64,000 nt of DNA from Paraconiothyrium sp. Pb-2020 (GCA_022419385.1 JAJUBI010000004.1:1841286-1905285); one strand, 5' to 3'. Shown: positions 23,391-36,619, numbered from the stretch's first letter. Notes: generated from the letters alone by a model not told the origin. Program-made: numbers and translations.

Positions 23391-24903
23391 AGGAATGAAG
23401 AGTACTACCTACAATATTCCCGTTTCATCCGTCGGTCAAGGCTCCAAATGTTCTTACATTGTATTTCAATTACATACGATACAATGGAAATATTTGAACA
23501 TTCCAACATTTATTTGCATTTGGTACATTGCCGGACTGAGTAATCTAAGAAGTCACTATGATATGATCGTCACGTCTAGAGGAAGCGGATGTCGCGCGCA
23601 AATCTTCAGGCGAGACACCCCAAGAATAGAGGAGTTCGGAGTAACTGAATCGTCTCGAAATGCGTTCTCTAGAAGTGGATTAAATCTTCATGGCAGAGCT
23701 TACTCGCAGGCTTACGATGTGTGCCATGATGCTACTATCAGTGAATCTGATCTCGGTGAAATTTGACAACTGAAGAGGTATGGTATCCAGAGTCGACTCG
23801 GATCTGTTACAATACTTCATTCTTCATTCATATGTTCTTTTATACGTAAGGCTTTCACTTCTTTATCATTTCAATTTAGGTGGCCGAACAAGCACTTCGC
23901 TAAGGCTACCGTAGACTTTTTCGATTACCGGCTGACCACGAGTCGGGGAGTCACCAATCACGCGACGCACATCTTCCTCTGGACCTGCTCTTACGCTCTG
24001 TTCTATCTCTGATTGGATCGCTTCCTCGTGGACCCAACCGTTCATTGTGAAAGTCTACGGTATGAACGGGTGAGCATGATGTCCCCTCGTTCGCAACGGT
24101 GCCAGGAAGTTTAGACCCCACACAAACTTCCGAAGCCACAACGCTAACCCTTCCCCGCAGCGTGCTTCTCATCGTCCAATCTCCGCGAGCGCACGCCGAT
24201 GGCATATTCACATGCGTTTTCGTCCTTCTGCCTGCACACTTTTTGCGTCGCGTCGCACAACAGATCGCGCCATCTAGTATGGCGGAGCGAGCGAGCAAGC
24301 AAGCAGATGTCTTTGCCTGGGGACGGTAATCTCTCCCCGAAGACATCACTGGTGAGGATCTTTAGGAGTAACGAGGGGCTGCAAAGGCCGTGAGCCATAG
24401 CGCACGCGAGCGAGGGGCTTGGAGCTGAGGTGTGCATCCTGAAACATGGAGCAGTGCGACAAGTCCGTCTCAACCAACAGCCGAACACGACATAAGCCGG
24501 GCGTTGGACGCAGCAGCATCGCATTAGACTTGCATCTTGCCCACCATCATTCCTTGACCGACCTCTTCCTTTGCTAACATTCTTTTATCTCTCTTGTCTG
24601 GACGCAATTTCCTGCCCCATATTCTTGCACCAGTTACGCGCTCACCGTGCCGCGCAAGCACGTTAGCCGCAACAGCTTCGCCTGATCGCCCCCAAGTTGA
24701 AACACTACGCGAGACCACGCCGAGGACAGCGCCGCAGCGCATCGCGCACTCATCTTTGAAATAGCAGTTCCAACGCTCATCACTATCCCGAGCGCTTAGC
24801 ATCCACGGCGCAGTTACGGCGCAGCAGTGCTCGCATTGATTCTTTCCTTCTACCAATTTGTCTATTCGATATATCTATCGAGCTGGTCTCGCCTCCTGTC
24901 AAG
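23391..24903. other. Intergenic, 1.5 kb
   Basis: Bases 23400-23900 are AT-rich; the chance frame that runs through the AA9 gene continues to about 23766 without protein character. Bases 24100-24900 are GC-richer and include the promoter and pyrimidine-rich leader of the next gene. No gene is supported. Confidence 0.45.
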
Positions 24904-25815
24904 ATGCCGGGTTTCATTGTGCAGTTTTACGCTCTTCTCTTCTTAGCATATGTTGTCTTTTCCATTATCAAAATCACGAAAGATGAAGCAAAGATCGTCG
25001 TTCCTCTCCGTGACCTGGAGCTTCCTCTCCCTGTTCGCAGCAGCCGGTCTCTGCACAGCCGGACCTCTTCTCCAGCCCGGAGCACTGTCACTAGGCCTCG
25101 ATCAACATCAAGCTCTACCCGGGCGCCAAGTTCAATCATCTCCAAGCCAGCCTCGACCTCGAGCTCCACCTCGAGACGAAGTTCTTTCTCCCTCTGGTCC
25201 CGCAAGTCGAAGCCGACTTCCGCAGTCGGGTCTGCAGCATCCAAGCCTAAACCAAAGAAGCCAGCGTCGCTTCGCAGCATCGCAACAGCAACGAGCAACT
25301 ACAGGGGTATGCACCTTCACGGTCTCACAAGTCCAAGTCTGCACTCCGGATTCCATTTCGGCGGAGCTGGTCAACTACCTGCAAGTTAATACGCTGTATT
25401 CACCCTATGGCACGGAGGCTACGGATATAGACAACGTTCGCCATCAAAGGCCAATTGCAGAGTACAACAGCTACCAACGCCTGCTTCCCTACAAGCCATG
25501 GGAGGTCACGAGCGTTGAAGGCGATAGCCGTACCCTTACCATTGTGGAGGGCGAAGATGGTCATCTTCGGATGTCCTATGGTGGTGCTGAGTGGACGGAG
25601 GACACGCGAGCTGAAGATGAAGGTGCAGCTTGGTGCGAGGAAGCAGAGTGGTATGAAGCAGACGACTGGAGCTGCCCGCATGGGAACGAAAAGGTCCAAA
25701 GGGTGAGTCTAATTTGCGCAAAACTACACATGAGTATATTGCTGACTTGGAACAGAAGAGGACGGTCCACTGTGGCTTCCCATGCGCTAGAATCGAGAGG
25801 TTGGAATTAAAGTGA
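24904..25815 (+). CDS. Orphan membrane protein: N-terminal TM, Ser-rich middle, acidic C-terminus
   Basis: Exons 24904-25306, 25386-25702 and 25756-25815 join to 259 aa. I do not recognise the family. Residues 5-22 (IVQFYALLFLAYVVFSII) form one membrane segment or uncleaved signal anchor. Residues ~45-130 are Ser/Arg/Pro/Lys-rich and probably disordered. The C-terminal third carries a folded-looking patch (YNSYQRLLPYKPWEVTSVEG) and a Trp/Glu-rich acidic stretch (AEWTEDTRAEDEGAAWCEE), ending CGFPCARIERLELK. Both introns have canonical ends and bring two different frames together without stops, which supports the model over the two overlapping frames seen without splicing. Confidence 0.65.
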
Positions 25816-28730
25816 CTTCGTACGATTGGGCGGGCAATTGGGCTCCTTGTTTCAGTTCAGTGTAAGATTACGCGGTGTCGAGTCTACACGTTGGAACTCT
25901 TAGAAACAATTTGTACATTCTTACCAGCTGAGCTGTTACCCATTTGGGGCGTGGTTATGGTGGTCCGACCCTGCCGTGGGACAAGGCAGACATGTACATA
26001 GATTGTCCACTCAGGACTCACCAACCCAACGAGAAGAGATATATTTTGAAACGGATCATGGCCTATCAGAATTGTAATTGCCGCTGTGCGTCCGACAGGA
26101 ACGGCATGTCACGCAGCACGATTGACGTGCCGCTTGACATCGGACATGTGCCTGTCAAGCTGAAGCGGGGCCTTAGTGGCGCAGTACTTCTACATACAGA
26201 TTGCATGGACACACGGCGTCATGGTTCCACTCCCCAACCGCCATTAATAAACATACGGCGGTGGCGTTCGTGGCGTTCATGCCGTTGTGCGCATCAATGG
26301 CTAGATGCGCCCACTGCCGTCAAGTATAGTGAAGAGCCTCGTCATTTGCCGTCGGTGATGGCGTAGGATTTACACGAGATCATAACTGCGGATTTAATTA
26401 GCGGACAATAGCTGATCCGATTGTCATAGCACTATAAGGGTTCGTAGTACGCGGCCACCACCACGAGGTTGACGTGGCTTTCGATCTGATCGCATGATTG
26501 CATGGCATAACATTGTATTCCCGGTATAGCTTGCACATCGGTCAGCCTGTTTACTTCGCTACACAACACGCTGCTTCGCACTGCATGTCCTGGTATAGGT
26601 GTTGTCCGAGTGAACGAACTGCTACCCTTAGAAGTGCATGCTGAAACGCTCAGGTCATGAGATTACTTTCTATAGTATGGTCTTAGGATGATTGATCACA
26701 CATTCTATTCTCCAAGCCTGCTCATCTCAGAGTCTGCAGTCATCGATTAAGGCTTGCATTCGTTCTTTTGCTGACATGATTAGAATGGCTGCAATGCTAG
26801 AGGAGTCAGCTGCCAGTGTAAAGACTTCATGTCTGAGAGGAACATTGTCGACCGAGGCATAGTCGGCTCTACGCGTGGCGCTGTTCTTGCAGTCTTACAG
26901 GGCTGAAGTGATCGACTGTCCATTACGGATCGAACTTAGATGCAAATGAGCGAAGCGAAGAAATATATCGAAGCTCTATTCTGAGGTGCGGAGTCGGATA
27001 ACCCACGCAGTGGACTACCTTCATCGTCGGAGTGGGCAGCTCTCGCTGACAGCTGATGAGTTGTAGTGCATTATTGCTCTGTAGTGGTACGCTCCTAACA
27101 ACGTACTGGTCATGCCAAGCATGGAGACCTCAAAGTAGTCGGACGATGATATGAGCTGGTGAACTTCTCGGTGAGGCCATTCCGGACTTGGAGCTGGCGC
27201 GTACTATGCGTACCTCGACGTAACGTACCAGCAGATCCCAAGTTGTCTGCGACGGCACATTCAAGCTCGACTTGTGCGTTGCAGGACGCGCAGTCGGAAG
27301 GTATCACACACGTACGTTCATCTATACTGGCTAAACTAAGCACAGCCTGGGACAGCTAGATGCAAATCATGGATGCTCGCTGGTGGGTGTTTAGCTATAG
27401 ACATTTGACGTTTGATGATAAACTGAAACGGCTGTTAGCCAGCGAGTAGACCCCAGTCCACGTATGTTTGAACGTAATCTACTGTGCACGTATGCGCAAA
27501 GTACAGCCCCAGCCAATGAGTACGGTTCGATCCTCACAAAGTTGAGCTGCGTTTACGTACGCATCCGACACCGCTATTGCATCCATACGGCCAAGACGGC
27601 GGTTCTCGATCGAATAACCCGGAAATCCCGATCCCCAGACCTTCAACTCATCAATCGCCGACACAGCGAAACAATCGCTTCGGAAGGCGAGTATTCCGTC
27701 TCCATCCAGTTCTCTTCCACGGCCCGGAAAGACCTCCGCGATCGTTGTGAACGCGCCGTGACCGAGCCTCTGTTTATGTAAACGAGTTGCTGCGTCACAT
27801 GATGTACAAGAAAGCTTGGAACCAGAGGCATTCATACGGACGAGGTTGGTGATAGGTTGTAGCAGCACTGTAGCCCTGAAATTTGCGACGTTGGCCATTT
27901 CTCCGTGCGCGTCGCGCCACAAAACGGGCATACGCCACAGGAAACCAAACCTGAGGAAACAAGGCCCGTTTCATCGCCCGCTCTTTCCGCCGTGGTCCGC
28001 CCGCTGCACCGTTATGGGCGTGATGTTTCTTACTTGCTTCGATAGCCTCGTCTCCGAGTCACCTTATTCTGTAAGGTAGCTTTTGTCGCAAGGCCCGGTA
28101 TGTGGAAGTGGGAGAACTGCATGGCGGTGTTCCGGTAGTGCATATAATGGTTAACATCTTGGTGTCACCCTGTGCAATCTTTCCGCGTTTGCAATATGTT
28201 GATGGCATGACCGTAGGTGAGGCGTTCGACGGAAGATTTCATTTAACGAGATTCCGAGAGGATCAAACAGCTGTCTGCCTCATCGCCTGAGGCTTTGCTC
28301 TCGCAATGTGACATCGCGTCGCCAACACTGCGAAACAGTTGACTGTAGATTAAGGGCACTGGTGTTCTTGGGTGCTCGCTTGGCAGCGATGTAGATGCGG
28401 AAAGAAAATGAAGGCAGGTTGTAGCGGTCGGGTATGCGCGACTCAGCAACGCTGTAGAGATCATATTGGCTGCAACACTGATCATACTGGACAGGGAACG
28501 GCATGGGCGCCAATAATTCAAAGTACAAACCATGGGCTCGTATCACGTCAACTAGTGCAGCTTGGAAGCTTAGTGGAGGGTTGCAAATTATATTGAAAAC
28601 CAGGATTGTGTAACAATTGCCCTCTTGGGCGCTGATGCCATGATCAGGTAAGAAGAATGACCAGCCGAAAGTCGTCAATTTCATGATGTCCAGAACGTCG
28701 TTGTCATGGCGCGCTCGGTCGTAATCACGT
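25816..28730. other. Intergenic, 2.9 kb, no supportable gene
   Basis: Open frames of 130-150 codons exist at 25944-26366 (plus), 27479-27931 (minus) and 28280-28684 (minus), but none matches a family I know and none joins to others by convincing introns. Bases 26380-27100 are AT-richer with no long frame. A small lineage-specific gene could be hidden here. Confidence 0.4.
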
Positions 28731-29420
28731 CTACCAACCGCCTTGCTGGTTATGGTGTTTCTTGTCCTTGTGCTTGTCTTCGAGCTTCGAACCTAGGACA
28801 GCTCCCGCGAGGGCGCCGATAATACCGTGGCCACCCATCTTGTTACCACCGAAGTACCCGGCAGCACCTCCACCCAGGGCGCCCATGAGACCTCGGTCGC
28901 CCTCAGCCTGTGCGTTGGGATCGGTAGGTCCGTACTGTCCCTGCTGTCCCTGCTGTCCATGCTGGCCGTACTGGCCCTGAGGGTATTGATCTTGCGGGTA
29001 ACCGCCCTGCTGGGGGAACTGTTGCGCAGGTGCTTGGCCCGGGTATGATTGCTGTCCGTAAGCCCTGTGGTGTGTTAATTGCTTGTTTCGCAGCTTGAAC
29101 GTGATGGCGAATGAGGATACTCACGCTTGTTGGTTATATTGCTGGTTATGGTCGTAGCCTTGCTGCCCGTTTTGGAAGCCGCCATGTGCGGGAGGTCCGT
29201 AGCCTCCGTATTGCTGTTGTTGGTACTGGTCCTGGCCATACTGATGCTGTGGCGGGTGCTGCTGTCCGTAACCCTGGTCATAGCCACCCTGCTGTGGCGG
29301 CGGATAGCCTTGCTGGCTTGGGGCGGGCGATCCGTACGAGGGCGCACCGCCATACTGGTTGTTCTGCGGGTACTGCTGGCCGTACTGCTGCTGGCCGTAC
29401 TGGTCGTAGGGGTTCGACAT
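28731..29420 (-). CDS. Gln/Tyr/Gly-rich protein with C-terminal glycine-zipper segment
   Basis: Exons 29420-29125 and 29064-28731 give 209 aa. The first ~150 residues are dominated by Gln, Tyr, Gly and Pro (MSNPYDQYGQQQYGQQYPQ), a prion-like low-complexity composition. The C-terminal ~50 residues are ordinary: DRGLMGALGGGAAGYF and GIIGALAGAVLG form a glycine-zipper (2TM-like) pair, then a charged tail KLEDKHKDKKHHNQQGGW. Proteins of this plan are common in filamentous ascomycetes; no function is established that I know of. Membrane insertion or self-assembly is suggested by the zipper and the Q/Y-rich tract. The 60-nt intron 29065-29124 rejoins NQQA-AYGQQ in frame. Confidence 0.85.
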
Positions 29421-30653
29421 GGCGAAGGTGGTGTGTGGGTTGGGGATGAAGGGTGATGGGGATGTTCGTGAGCTGAACGGGAGGGGCACTGAGGGGTACA
29501 GGCAATGACGGAAGTCGCAGAGGACGGTGCGAAAGGTGGGAGTCAAATCGCTACTTGGTCAATCTTTATACACTAAGTACGGCATCTCGGATCCGGCCTG
29601 CTGACTGAAGAGAATTGCCTCTGTTGAGTAACGAGGCGAAGCAACAACGAAGGTTCGAGCTGACCTTGTGGCGCTCAGCCTCCTCGGTGAAGAGGTACCA
29701 ACACGAACCGACTGTCCTCGGTCGTACGTAGCTTGCCCCGCGAACAGCCTGCGAGCGAGCCCAGGCGAATCGTCTCCTGGCGTACCACGGCGAGGCTCTT
29801 TCGCGTCGTCCTGCGGCATGCAGCAGCGAAGCTGTCCCCAGTCCCTCGCCAGGCCGGTGGCGCAGCTCACTGTGGCTTGGCTGCCGTCACCTGTCCGTGG
29901 CGCCTTGCGGAGTGCACGCCCCGGAATCGCAGTCGGAAAGCTGCGCACCGTGAGATGATGACCTGGGACGCTCCACCAGCATCGTCACGCCTCGACGACT
30001 ATCGTGTCTCCGCGGCGCCTTTCCGCCTACCGACTCCAGCTCGAAGCGGGTGTTGAAACGCGGCCACGCTGCCCTGAGACAGGTCCAAGACAAGCTTTCA
30101 GGGGTTGCTCCAACCTTCTGATGCGCTTGCTCCATGCTCAAGCAGACTCCCGGGCCACCATCTCCCGAAAGAGCCAATTACTCGCAATTAAGCTTCCTAA
30201 ACTTGCCCCTCGAGGGCAAATGCCTGCTGCCGAGGCCGCTAATCTCGCTGCTTCGCGCTGCGAGGGGCGCCCACACGCACCTGGACTTCTCAAACCGACG
30301 CGGGACCAGAAGCGACAGATTGGTTAGCGTCCTTCATGCGCTCGCTCATATCCCCTCACTGTCCTGTCGCAGTACCATGTAGTCTCGAGCGTTCGCCCAG
30401 CCTTTGCTGCTCGCTGCTGACTTGCCTCCGTCTGTCCTTCGTTCCGCAGCCGGGCTGCTGTTGCTAATACTCCACACTTTCGTTCACCTTCGCTTCTCTT
30501 CTCACCCTCTGGCAGCGGTCCTAGCAGGCTTAGGACTACCTTTACGATTGAATCGAGACCATCTTGTCGCGGGCGAACTTCAGATGTTGTTTGTTGGAAC
30601 TCGTTGAGCGGCAGGATTGAGAGGGCCATCGGCCCACGCCCCGACCATTCAAC
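29421..30653. promoter_or_regulatory. Divergent promoter region between glycine-zipper and membrane-protein genes
   Basis: 1.2 kb of GC-rich sequence between two divergently transcribed genes. Frames of about 100-130 codons on both strands overlap each other and look like chance. Confidence 0.45.
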
Positions 30654-32359
30654 ATGCCGGTTCCAAGAGTTCAGAAGAGAGTGGACGATGTGAGATATAT
30701 CGTGGTGGAGAGGACCGAAGACGACCGGGCACAAGAGGTGGAAAGTTCGCGCGTGACGGCGACAGCTACATCAACCACCTTCATCAGCCGTCCCCAGGGC
30801 TACGTTCACCCCCAGCCCACCGCTCTACGCATCCGGGACGACGACGACGACGACGATAAGAAACCGCCAGTGGTACGAGACGGGTCTAAATCATTCAAAC
30901 CGTATTCTTTGGCTAATTGGATTAGTTTACCCTCACTGTGATGGGCGGTGCGCAATCAACGGGGGGAGCGCTCGCTGCTAACGACCCAACTGCGACAGTG
31001 GTGGTTGCAATCCCGCCGCCTCCACCAGAAGACGGTAGCCATGGCAAAGACGGCGGTGGAGGGCACAAGGGCGGTATCTCGCAGACGACCGAGCACCTGC
31101 TCATCGCCGCTGGATCTATTGGTACGAACGGAGCGCATTACAAAGTAATCCATGTCTTCGACTAACACGGACAGGTGCGACAATTATCATCGTCATGATC
31201 GTGTTGGCTATCTACACGATGCGCAAACGGGGTCTCACGCTAGCTCAAGCCATCAAACAAGGGAAACATCAAGTCACTCGTCGTGGCCCACCGCCACCGC
31301 CCAAATTTCAGGGCGATTGGGACGCGAAGCAATCATTCAGCAACGAATACGGTGCCCTTAGAAATAACACAGTTACCCCTCCGCAAGCGGCAATGGCTCG
31401 TTCCGGTTCCTTCTCATCCCAGAGGCCACCCATGGCTCTCGGTCGTAGTGACAGGTGCGTTCTATGAGATGTGAACTAATCGCCTGCCATTTAGTAGACT
31501 GACTCGAAGCAGCTTCAACCTACAGAATACAAAAAAAGTTTCTGTTGATGGGCAAGGATCAACTTTTCTTTTGGAATCCCCTCCGCCTCGCCGCAACAAC
31601 TCACACCGTAGTGGCCCCAGCATAACTCCGTCCTCCGCTGTACTCGGTCAAGACTCAAGACGAAGTGCCTCTACCCGTAACACTCGCTCAGTCGATGACG
31701 ACGCCTCCACTCTGATATACAACGATGCTCCTCAGGAACGTGGAATGTCTCCTTTACCACCTCCACCAACCTTCAAACAATTCCTTAACAACAGACCATC
31801 TATCTCTGGCAAGGCAGGCTTTGGTGGCATGATGAGCAGATTCAGCTGGACAAACTCAAACGCACCACAAACACCCAAAATAACGACCCAGCAAGAGCCC
31901 TACCACGGTGGCCGTGAAAGCTACATGACATCGCGTTCCTCCGTTCCCCGCTTCCGTACCGTCGACTCCTGGGTCAACCAGCAAACAAACCGCATCGAAG
32001 CACAGAAGCTGAAAGATCAATTTCGCCTGACCTCCACCTCTACTGTCTACTCGCAAGACGACGAAAACGACCAGGTCCCCGAAGTTCCCGCTATGCCGAA
32101 GAACGTCGAACGGCTCCGCGAGAGCTCCGCACCAATGAGTGCTTCGCTACCTCTCCGCGCACCCGCCACCCCTCCTCTTCCCATCTCCAAGGGCCTTCCA
32201 GGCAAAAACATTAAGCACGAGCGTCACGATACCCGTACTACCGTCGACACGGCACCAATATTCAAACAGCATCCTGGCACCGAGGTTCGCTTCAGCACGC
32301 GCAGCGCAGTTCCTTCCGAGATCCTCGATCGCGGCCGCCCTAACAACGTCCTGTCGTGA
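30654..32359 (+). CDS. Single-pass membrane protein with proline-rich motifs (unknown function)
   Basis: Exons 30654-30872, 30926-31121, 31175-31454 and 31495-32359 give 519 aa. There is no clear signal peptide. An N-terminal region with a run of seven Asp and a PPPPPEDG motif precedes one membrane segment at aa ~139-153 (ATIIIVMIVLAIYTM) and a basic stop-transfer MRKRG. The long C-terminal tail, probably cytosolic, is Ser/Pro-rich with SH3-ligand-like motifs (RRGPPPPPKFQGDW, SPLPPPPTFKQFL) and the short block TVDSWVNQQTNRIEAQK. The layout recalls fungal cell-wall or polarity membrane proteins, but I do not recognise a family. The third intron, 31455-31494, is only 40 nt. All four junctions keep frame and the TM segment is formed directly after intron 2. 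Confidence 0.75.
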
Positions 32360-33187
32360 GCACAGCGTACCTTTTAGCACACCACATGCTCTTTCATTCT
32401 TGTTCTGCTTCTGAATCGAGTACCCCATTTACCGTATCGCGTTAGCATTTGCATTTGAGTGGTGGACTAGGAAAATGGTGGGGATGAAGGGGCCTCAAGC
32501 AATAAGACGAGGCTGTTGATTTTAATGATATGTGAGCGTCTTGAGGACGACGTACTTCTGCATGTGTGTATATTATGGCTGGGCTCGTATGGTAAGGGTA
32601 AGGGGATGCAGGGATACAGCATTATTCAATATAATATTAACATTCAACATTCACCGTCCTGGTGTTCTCGCCGCAGTGCTTTCGCTTTGTACTCTTCTTC
32701 TCGGCGCCGAGCGAGCACTGTGTCGGGCTTACCCAACCCTGCTTTCGCATGGAGGTTGACTTTTCCACGGATAACTAACAACGCGCATCTAGATTCACAG
32801 GTTCAACTTGCCTGACTAACAGTAAAGGCCGGATCGCGTAGAATCCGATGCCTCGGGACCAGGGGTCTCAGATCTGAAAGCAGTTTCATATGTGTCACGC
32901 CTAATCAGGTGAGAGTAGGCGCTTCGGAGGCATTGGTCGCTGCACATGTTTGTTGTTATTCAGGCAATGTCTTTGTTGGACTTCTTGTTCTCCTCTAACG
33001 GATGAATGAGAAGGGGTCTATGTCTGGCATGTGAGCGCGCTTTCGACATGATGATGTGTTCCTGGTTAGGACGTGCGCGGTTTGCCCGAGGAAGAGTCGG
33101 TTTACTGTGTGAGGCCCTGCAAATCAAGTCATGATCATAGGACAAGTATGACTAGTATACACCACATTGTTACTACGTTACCTGCAC
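32360..33187. other. Intergenic between convergent genes
   Basis: This is the 3' flank of the membrane protein gene and of the fungalysin gene. AT-rich patches near 32620-32650 suit polyadenylation. No gene was seen. Confidence 0.5.
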
Positions 33188-35232
33188 TCAGCACACACCA
33201 TCTGGTACATCGAAGCTATTCGTCCTCCTACTCGAACTATACTTCGCGCCCTCACCCAAACCCCTCTTTGCGAAACCAGTCCAGATCTCGCAAGCGTTCG
33301 CGCCACCGGTCAAAGCCAGATCCGCATCTAGGATGGCGTCTCGTGCAGTCACAAAGTTTGGGTTGCAGGGTTGTAGCGCCATGCCATCCAATACCAACTT
33401 CAGCAGGAGGTACTTCCCGTCTGTTGGCACACCGTTGCTGTCGAACTCGGGTGAGGGCCCATCATTCTTGCCGTGCTTCTCGATCAGGTTCCAGAGCACT
33501 TCGTAGAGCATCGTCGCCCAGATGGTGCCGATGTAGTGCACCTTCGTCAGCGCATCTGCGTCGCTGTATGTGTGCGGGTTGGTCGTCTGGTTCGTTGAAT
33601 AGACGTACGGTCGGAGACCGGCGGAAGTGCCGTAAACCCAAGCGCCCATGGGGTAGTCAGTCGTGCGCGTGTCGTTCGGTTTTAGACGGATGGCAGTGGC
33701 GTAGAAGTCACCCCAGCCTTCGCCCATACCGCCGCTCTCAAGGACGCTGAGGCAGCCAGAGTTCTTGGGACCGCCCGTTAAGCGGTTGCTGAGGCCGTGC
33801 GTGTACTCGTGGATGACGACGCCGGCTTCGAACGCACCGTCTCTCCATGGCTCGGTCCGATTCCACATGTACATTCGCATTCTTGCGCGCTGGCCGTCAA
33901 CCGGAGTCTGGAAGTTGGCATTATTCAAACCTGCATCGTCTCAGTGATGGGTGTGATCTTCATGGTAGGAATACAGACCTGCGCCATCTTGAGCATTCAA
34001 GTAGACGAAATCGTTGCCTACACCACCCTGACCATTGTTGTTGATCTCAAAATTGCCGGCGGCTTCGGTGAAGCCGAGCTTGTAAAGCAAGTCATGGTAG
34101 GTGTTCGCAGTGTAGAAAAGCTGGATGATGGATGCGTTGATGTAGCTCTTCCAGTCGCTCTCCTCTGGACTGTATGGGTACTCAAAGTCAAGATCTGCCT
34201 CGTGCGGTCGTGGAAGATTAAGGTAATCTGTTCGGTCATCCCAGTTACTCTGAGCAACACCATTATTGCCCTGAGTCGTGTCGTAGGATGTCGAGCCGTC
34301 ACTATGCCACCCGAACTCACTAGCAACCGTATCGAAAGGATCTGTAATGGTGACACGTTCTCCTTCCGTAGGGTCATTGAGGCCCCAAGGGCTAGGCAAC
34401 ATCAGTTTTGTGTCGTCAATATAGTGATTGACAACTTACTAGACTTCATACGTTGCATCGGCACCGTAGTCAACCACATGGTGGATCTTCTCGCCACCCT
34501 CGGCATCGACGTATGTGAGAAGCCAATTAACGTCGACATCGGTTTCGACCCTCCAGCTGAGTGCGAGGCTGTCACCTGTTTGCACGTAGACCAGGCGAGC
34601 TTCTGGATCCGAAACGGTACCCGTGGTGTCCTTGATGGTGTAGACATTGGATTCAGTCTCCTCAGCCTTGGCTTTGTCGGCAGAAGCAGGGAGTTGAAGT
34701 GTGCGCACGGCGGTTTTAAGGGCCTCAGTAGGCTCGACGGTATCTCGCCTCCTCAATGCCGATGGGTTCTTGCCTTGGTAAAACGAGTTGCCGAACGAGA
34801 ACACTTTGCCGTCACGGTCAATGTTGACATTGAAGTCCGCATTGTCAATGTCCAAGTCATTGACGGTCTGTTTGAAATTGAAGTGCGCGATGCCGTTCTT
34901 GCCCACATAATGATCATCAACGAGACGGAAAGTTGCACCCGGGACCTAATGTAATATAAGCATAAGTCTTCGGAATTTGTGTATCCGGAGTGCCTTACAG
35001 TTGCCTTCACCAACTCGGTAGCGGTGTCCACAGGCTCAGCTCGCTTACTGAAGGAGGCAATTGATGGGTCGGACTGAACACTGGTGGCATTCGCGTACAC
35101 TGTCTCAAGGACCTGGCGGAAGGCACTGAGATCTACAGCTCGCCTGCTCAATGTCCGTGGAGCATGAGTGGGATGTCCATAGACATGCTGCGTCGCCAAC
35201 GAAGTCAACGATGCGAGAAGGAAGGACCGCAT
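33188..35232 (-). CDS. Extracellular metalloproteinase, fungalysin (peptidase family M36)
   Basis: Exons 35232-34999, 34945-34440, 34391-33979 and 33930-33188 give 631 aa, the normal size of a fungalysin prepro-enzyme. The signal peptide (MRSFLLASLTSLATQHVYG) is followed by the fungalysin/thermolysin propeptide domain (HFNFKQTVNDLDIDNADFNV) and the M36 catalytic domain. The zinc site is HEYTH (His425, Glu426, His429) with the downstream glutamate in GEGWGDF. Conserved blocks YEVYPWGLND and NNANFQTPVDGQRARMRMY span introns 2 and 3, confirming those junctions. It is secreted and cleaves extracellular proteins at near-neutral pH. No inactivating change is visible. Confidence 0.95.
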
Positions 35233-36619
35233 ACTAGCTGTTTCTAGTTTTTGTGTTGTCTGATCCAGCTGACACAGTACAACACGGACTAGAGCGCACG
35301 GCAATCAAACAAGCGATTGAACAAGCCACACGAAGTTCAACATTGTGCTAATCTTCTCCTTCTTATACTGTAACAGTCTTAAACAAACCCCACCTAAAGT
35401 ATCACCATCTCTGCACACCTGACTTGCCAATAGTCGCAAAGCTAATGCTGGTGGTACTCTTCGATACCTCATCCTATTCTTGTGAGGTATATGCAAGTCA
35501 GCGTTTTCCCGGCTGCCTTTTGCAGATAAGCCCCATTGCGATATCTGTTAAAATCTTCTGTAAAAGAGTAGCCAAGAATGGGACCCTGAGGTCCTGCAGG
35601 CTGGGCACTATAATACACTGTGGTCGTCTTAATGATGTGAGTTCGACCTTCCTGATTGGGTAGATGTGTGGATGTAGTGATAGCAGGGGTGCTTAGGCCT
35701 ACCGCACTTGGCAGTGTACCGGCATACGAAGGTCCTGGGAATTCATGTTGTCACGTACGATTTCGGTATTGGTGTAGAATGCCTGGGATACAGCATCGGC
35801 GATCTCGTCTAGTATAGATCGGTTCCCCGAAATTTCCAAATCGCAGTCTAACGGCCAGTGTCATATTCGAAGCGTGCACTTTGAGATTGCTCGACTAAAT
35901 TTTCGTGTTAGGTTCGCGGCAGCACTGATTCGGCGCCTTCCAGCTCGGCAAGTTTCATGCCTGCCGTTTCGGGTTATGCCATTTGGTATCTTCGTTCGCG
36001 CCAAGGTCATCGATCGCGGAAGAAAAACGGCAAGCTTTTGCCGAGGGATGAGGAAAGATCTAGCGTGGGTTATGCCATCTTATGTTGGTGTGAGATTGAA
36101 GGAAGGTTGCTGCATGGATGTGGAAAGAGTTATCACACGCGCTAAGACACGACTCTAGTGCTAGGTAGCGAGGCAACTTCTAATTATACTTAACCCTTGA
36201 TATCTGCAGGTTGATCGATTTGGCGAAATATTGTCCTCGAGATGGGGTTCCTTCTATCCTATTGATCAGTCTTGACGCCTTTTTGGAATTAATGCGAGGA
36301 AAGGAAGGCGTTGCAATTGAAAACATCTTTACGGACCTCGGGATGATGCGATAAGGTCAGAGATATCAGAAGAAGCGGAGACAAAGTCCGACATGCATTT
36401 CCGACTGTTTATGGTATACGGCATGTGCGCAAATTGTTTAACGTAGAACTTCTGCCACTGTGATCTTCCAAGTCCTGCCTTACGTAGCACCTAGACAGTG
36501 TAGGGTGCAATGCGTAATGCAGAACCGTTACATACATCGCCCAAACTTCCTTAGACCCTGCGTCTGCCCTAAAATGCCCAAGGTAAACAATTCCGGTAGT
36601 TATGTCATACTTTCGAATC
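35233..36619. other. Intergenic: fungalysin promoter and dioxygenase 3' flank
   Basis: AT-rich relative to its neighbours. A TATAAG-like element lies on the minus strand about 137 bp before the fungalysin start. A 94-codon plus frame at 35874-36158 has no recognisable content. Confidence 0.45.

Noticed and set aside
26922..26945. B-box-like GTTCGATCC on the minus strand (possible tRNA)
   Set aside because: The flanks cannot form a T-arm stem and no A box or acceptor stem is present.
27479..27931. 150-codon minus-strand frame
   Set aside because: Fairly balanced composition, but no family recognised and no neighbouring exons; evidence too thin to call.
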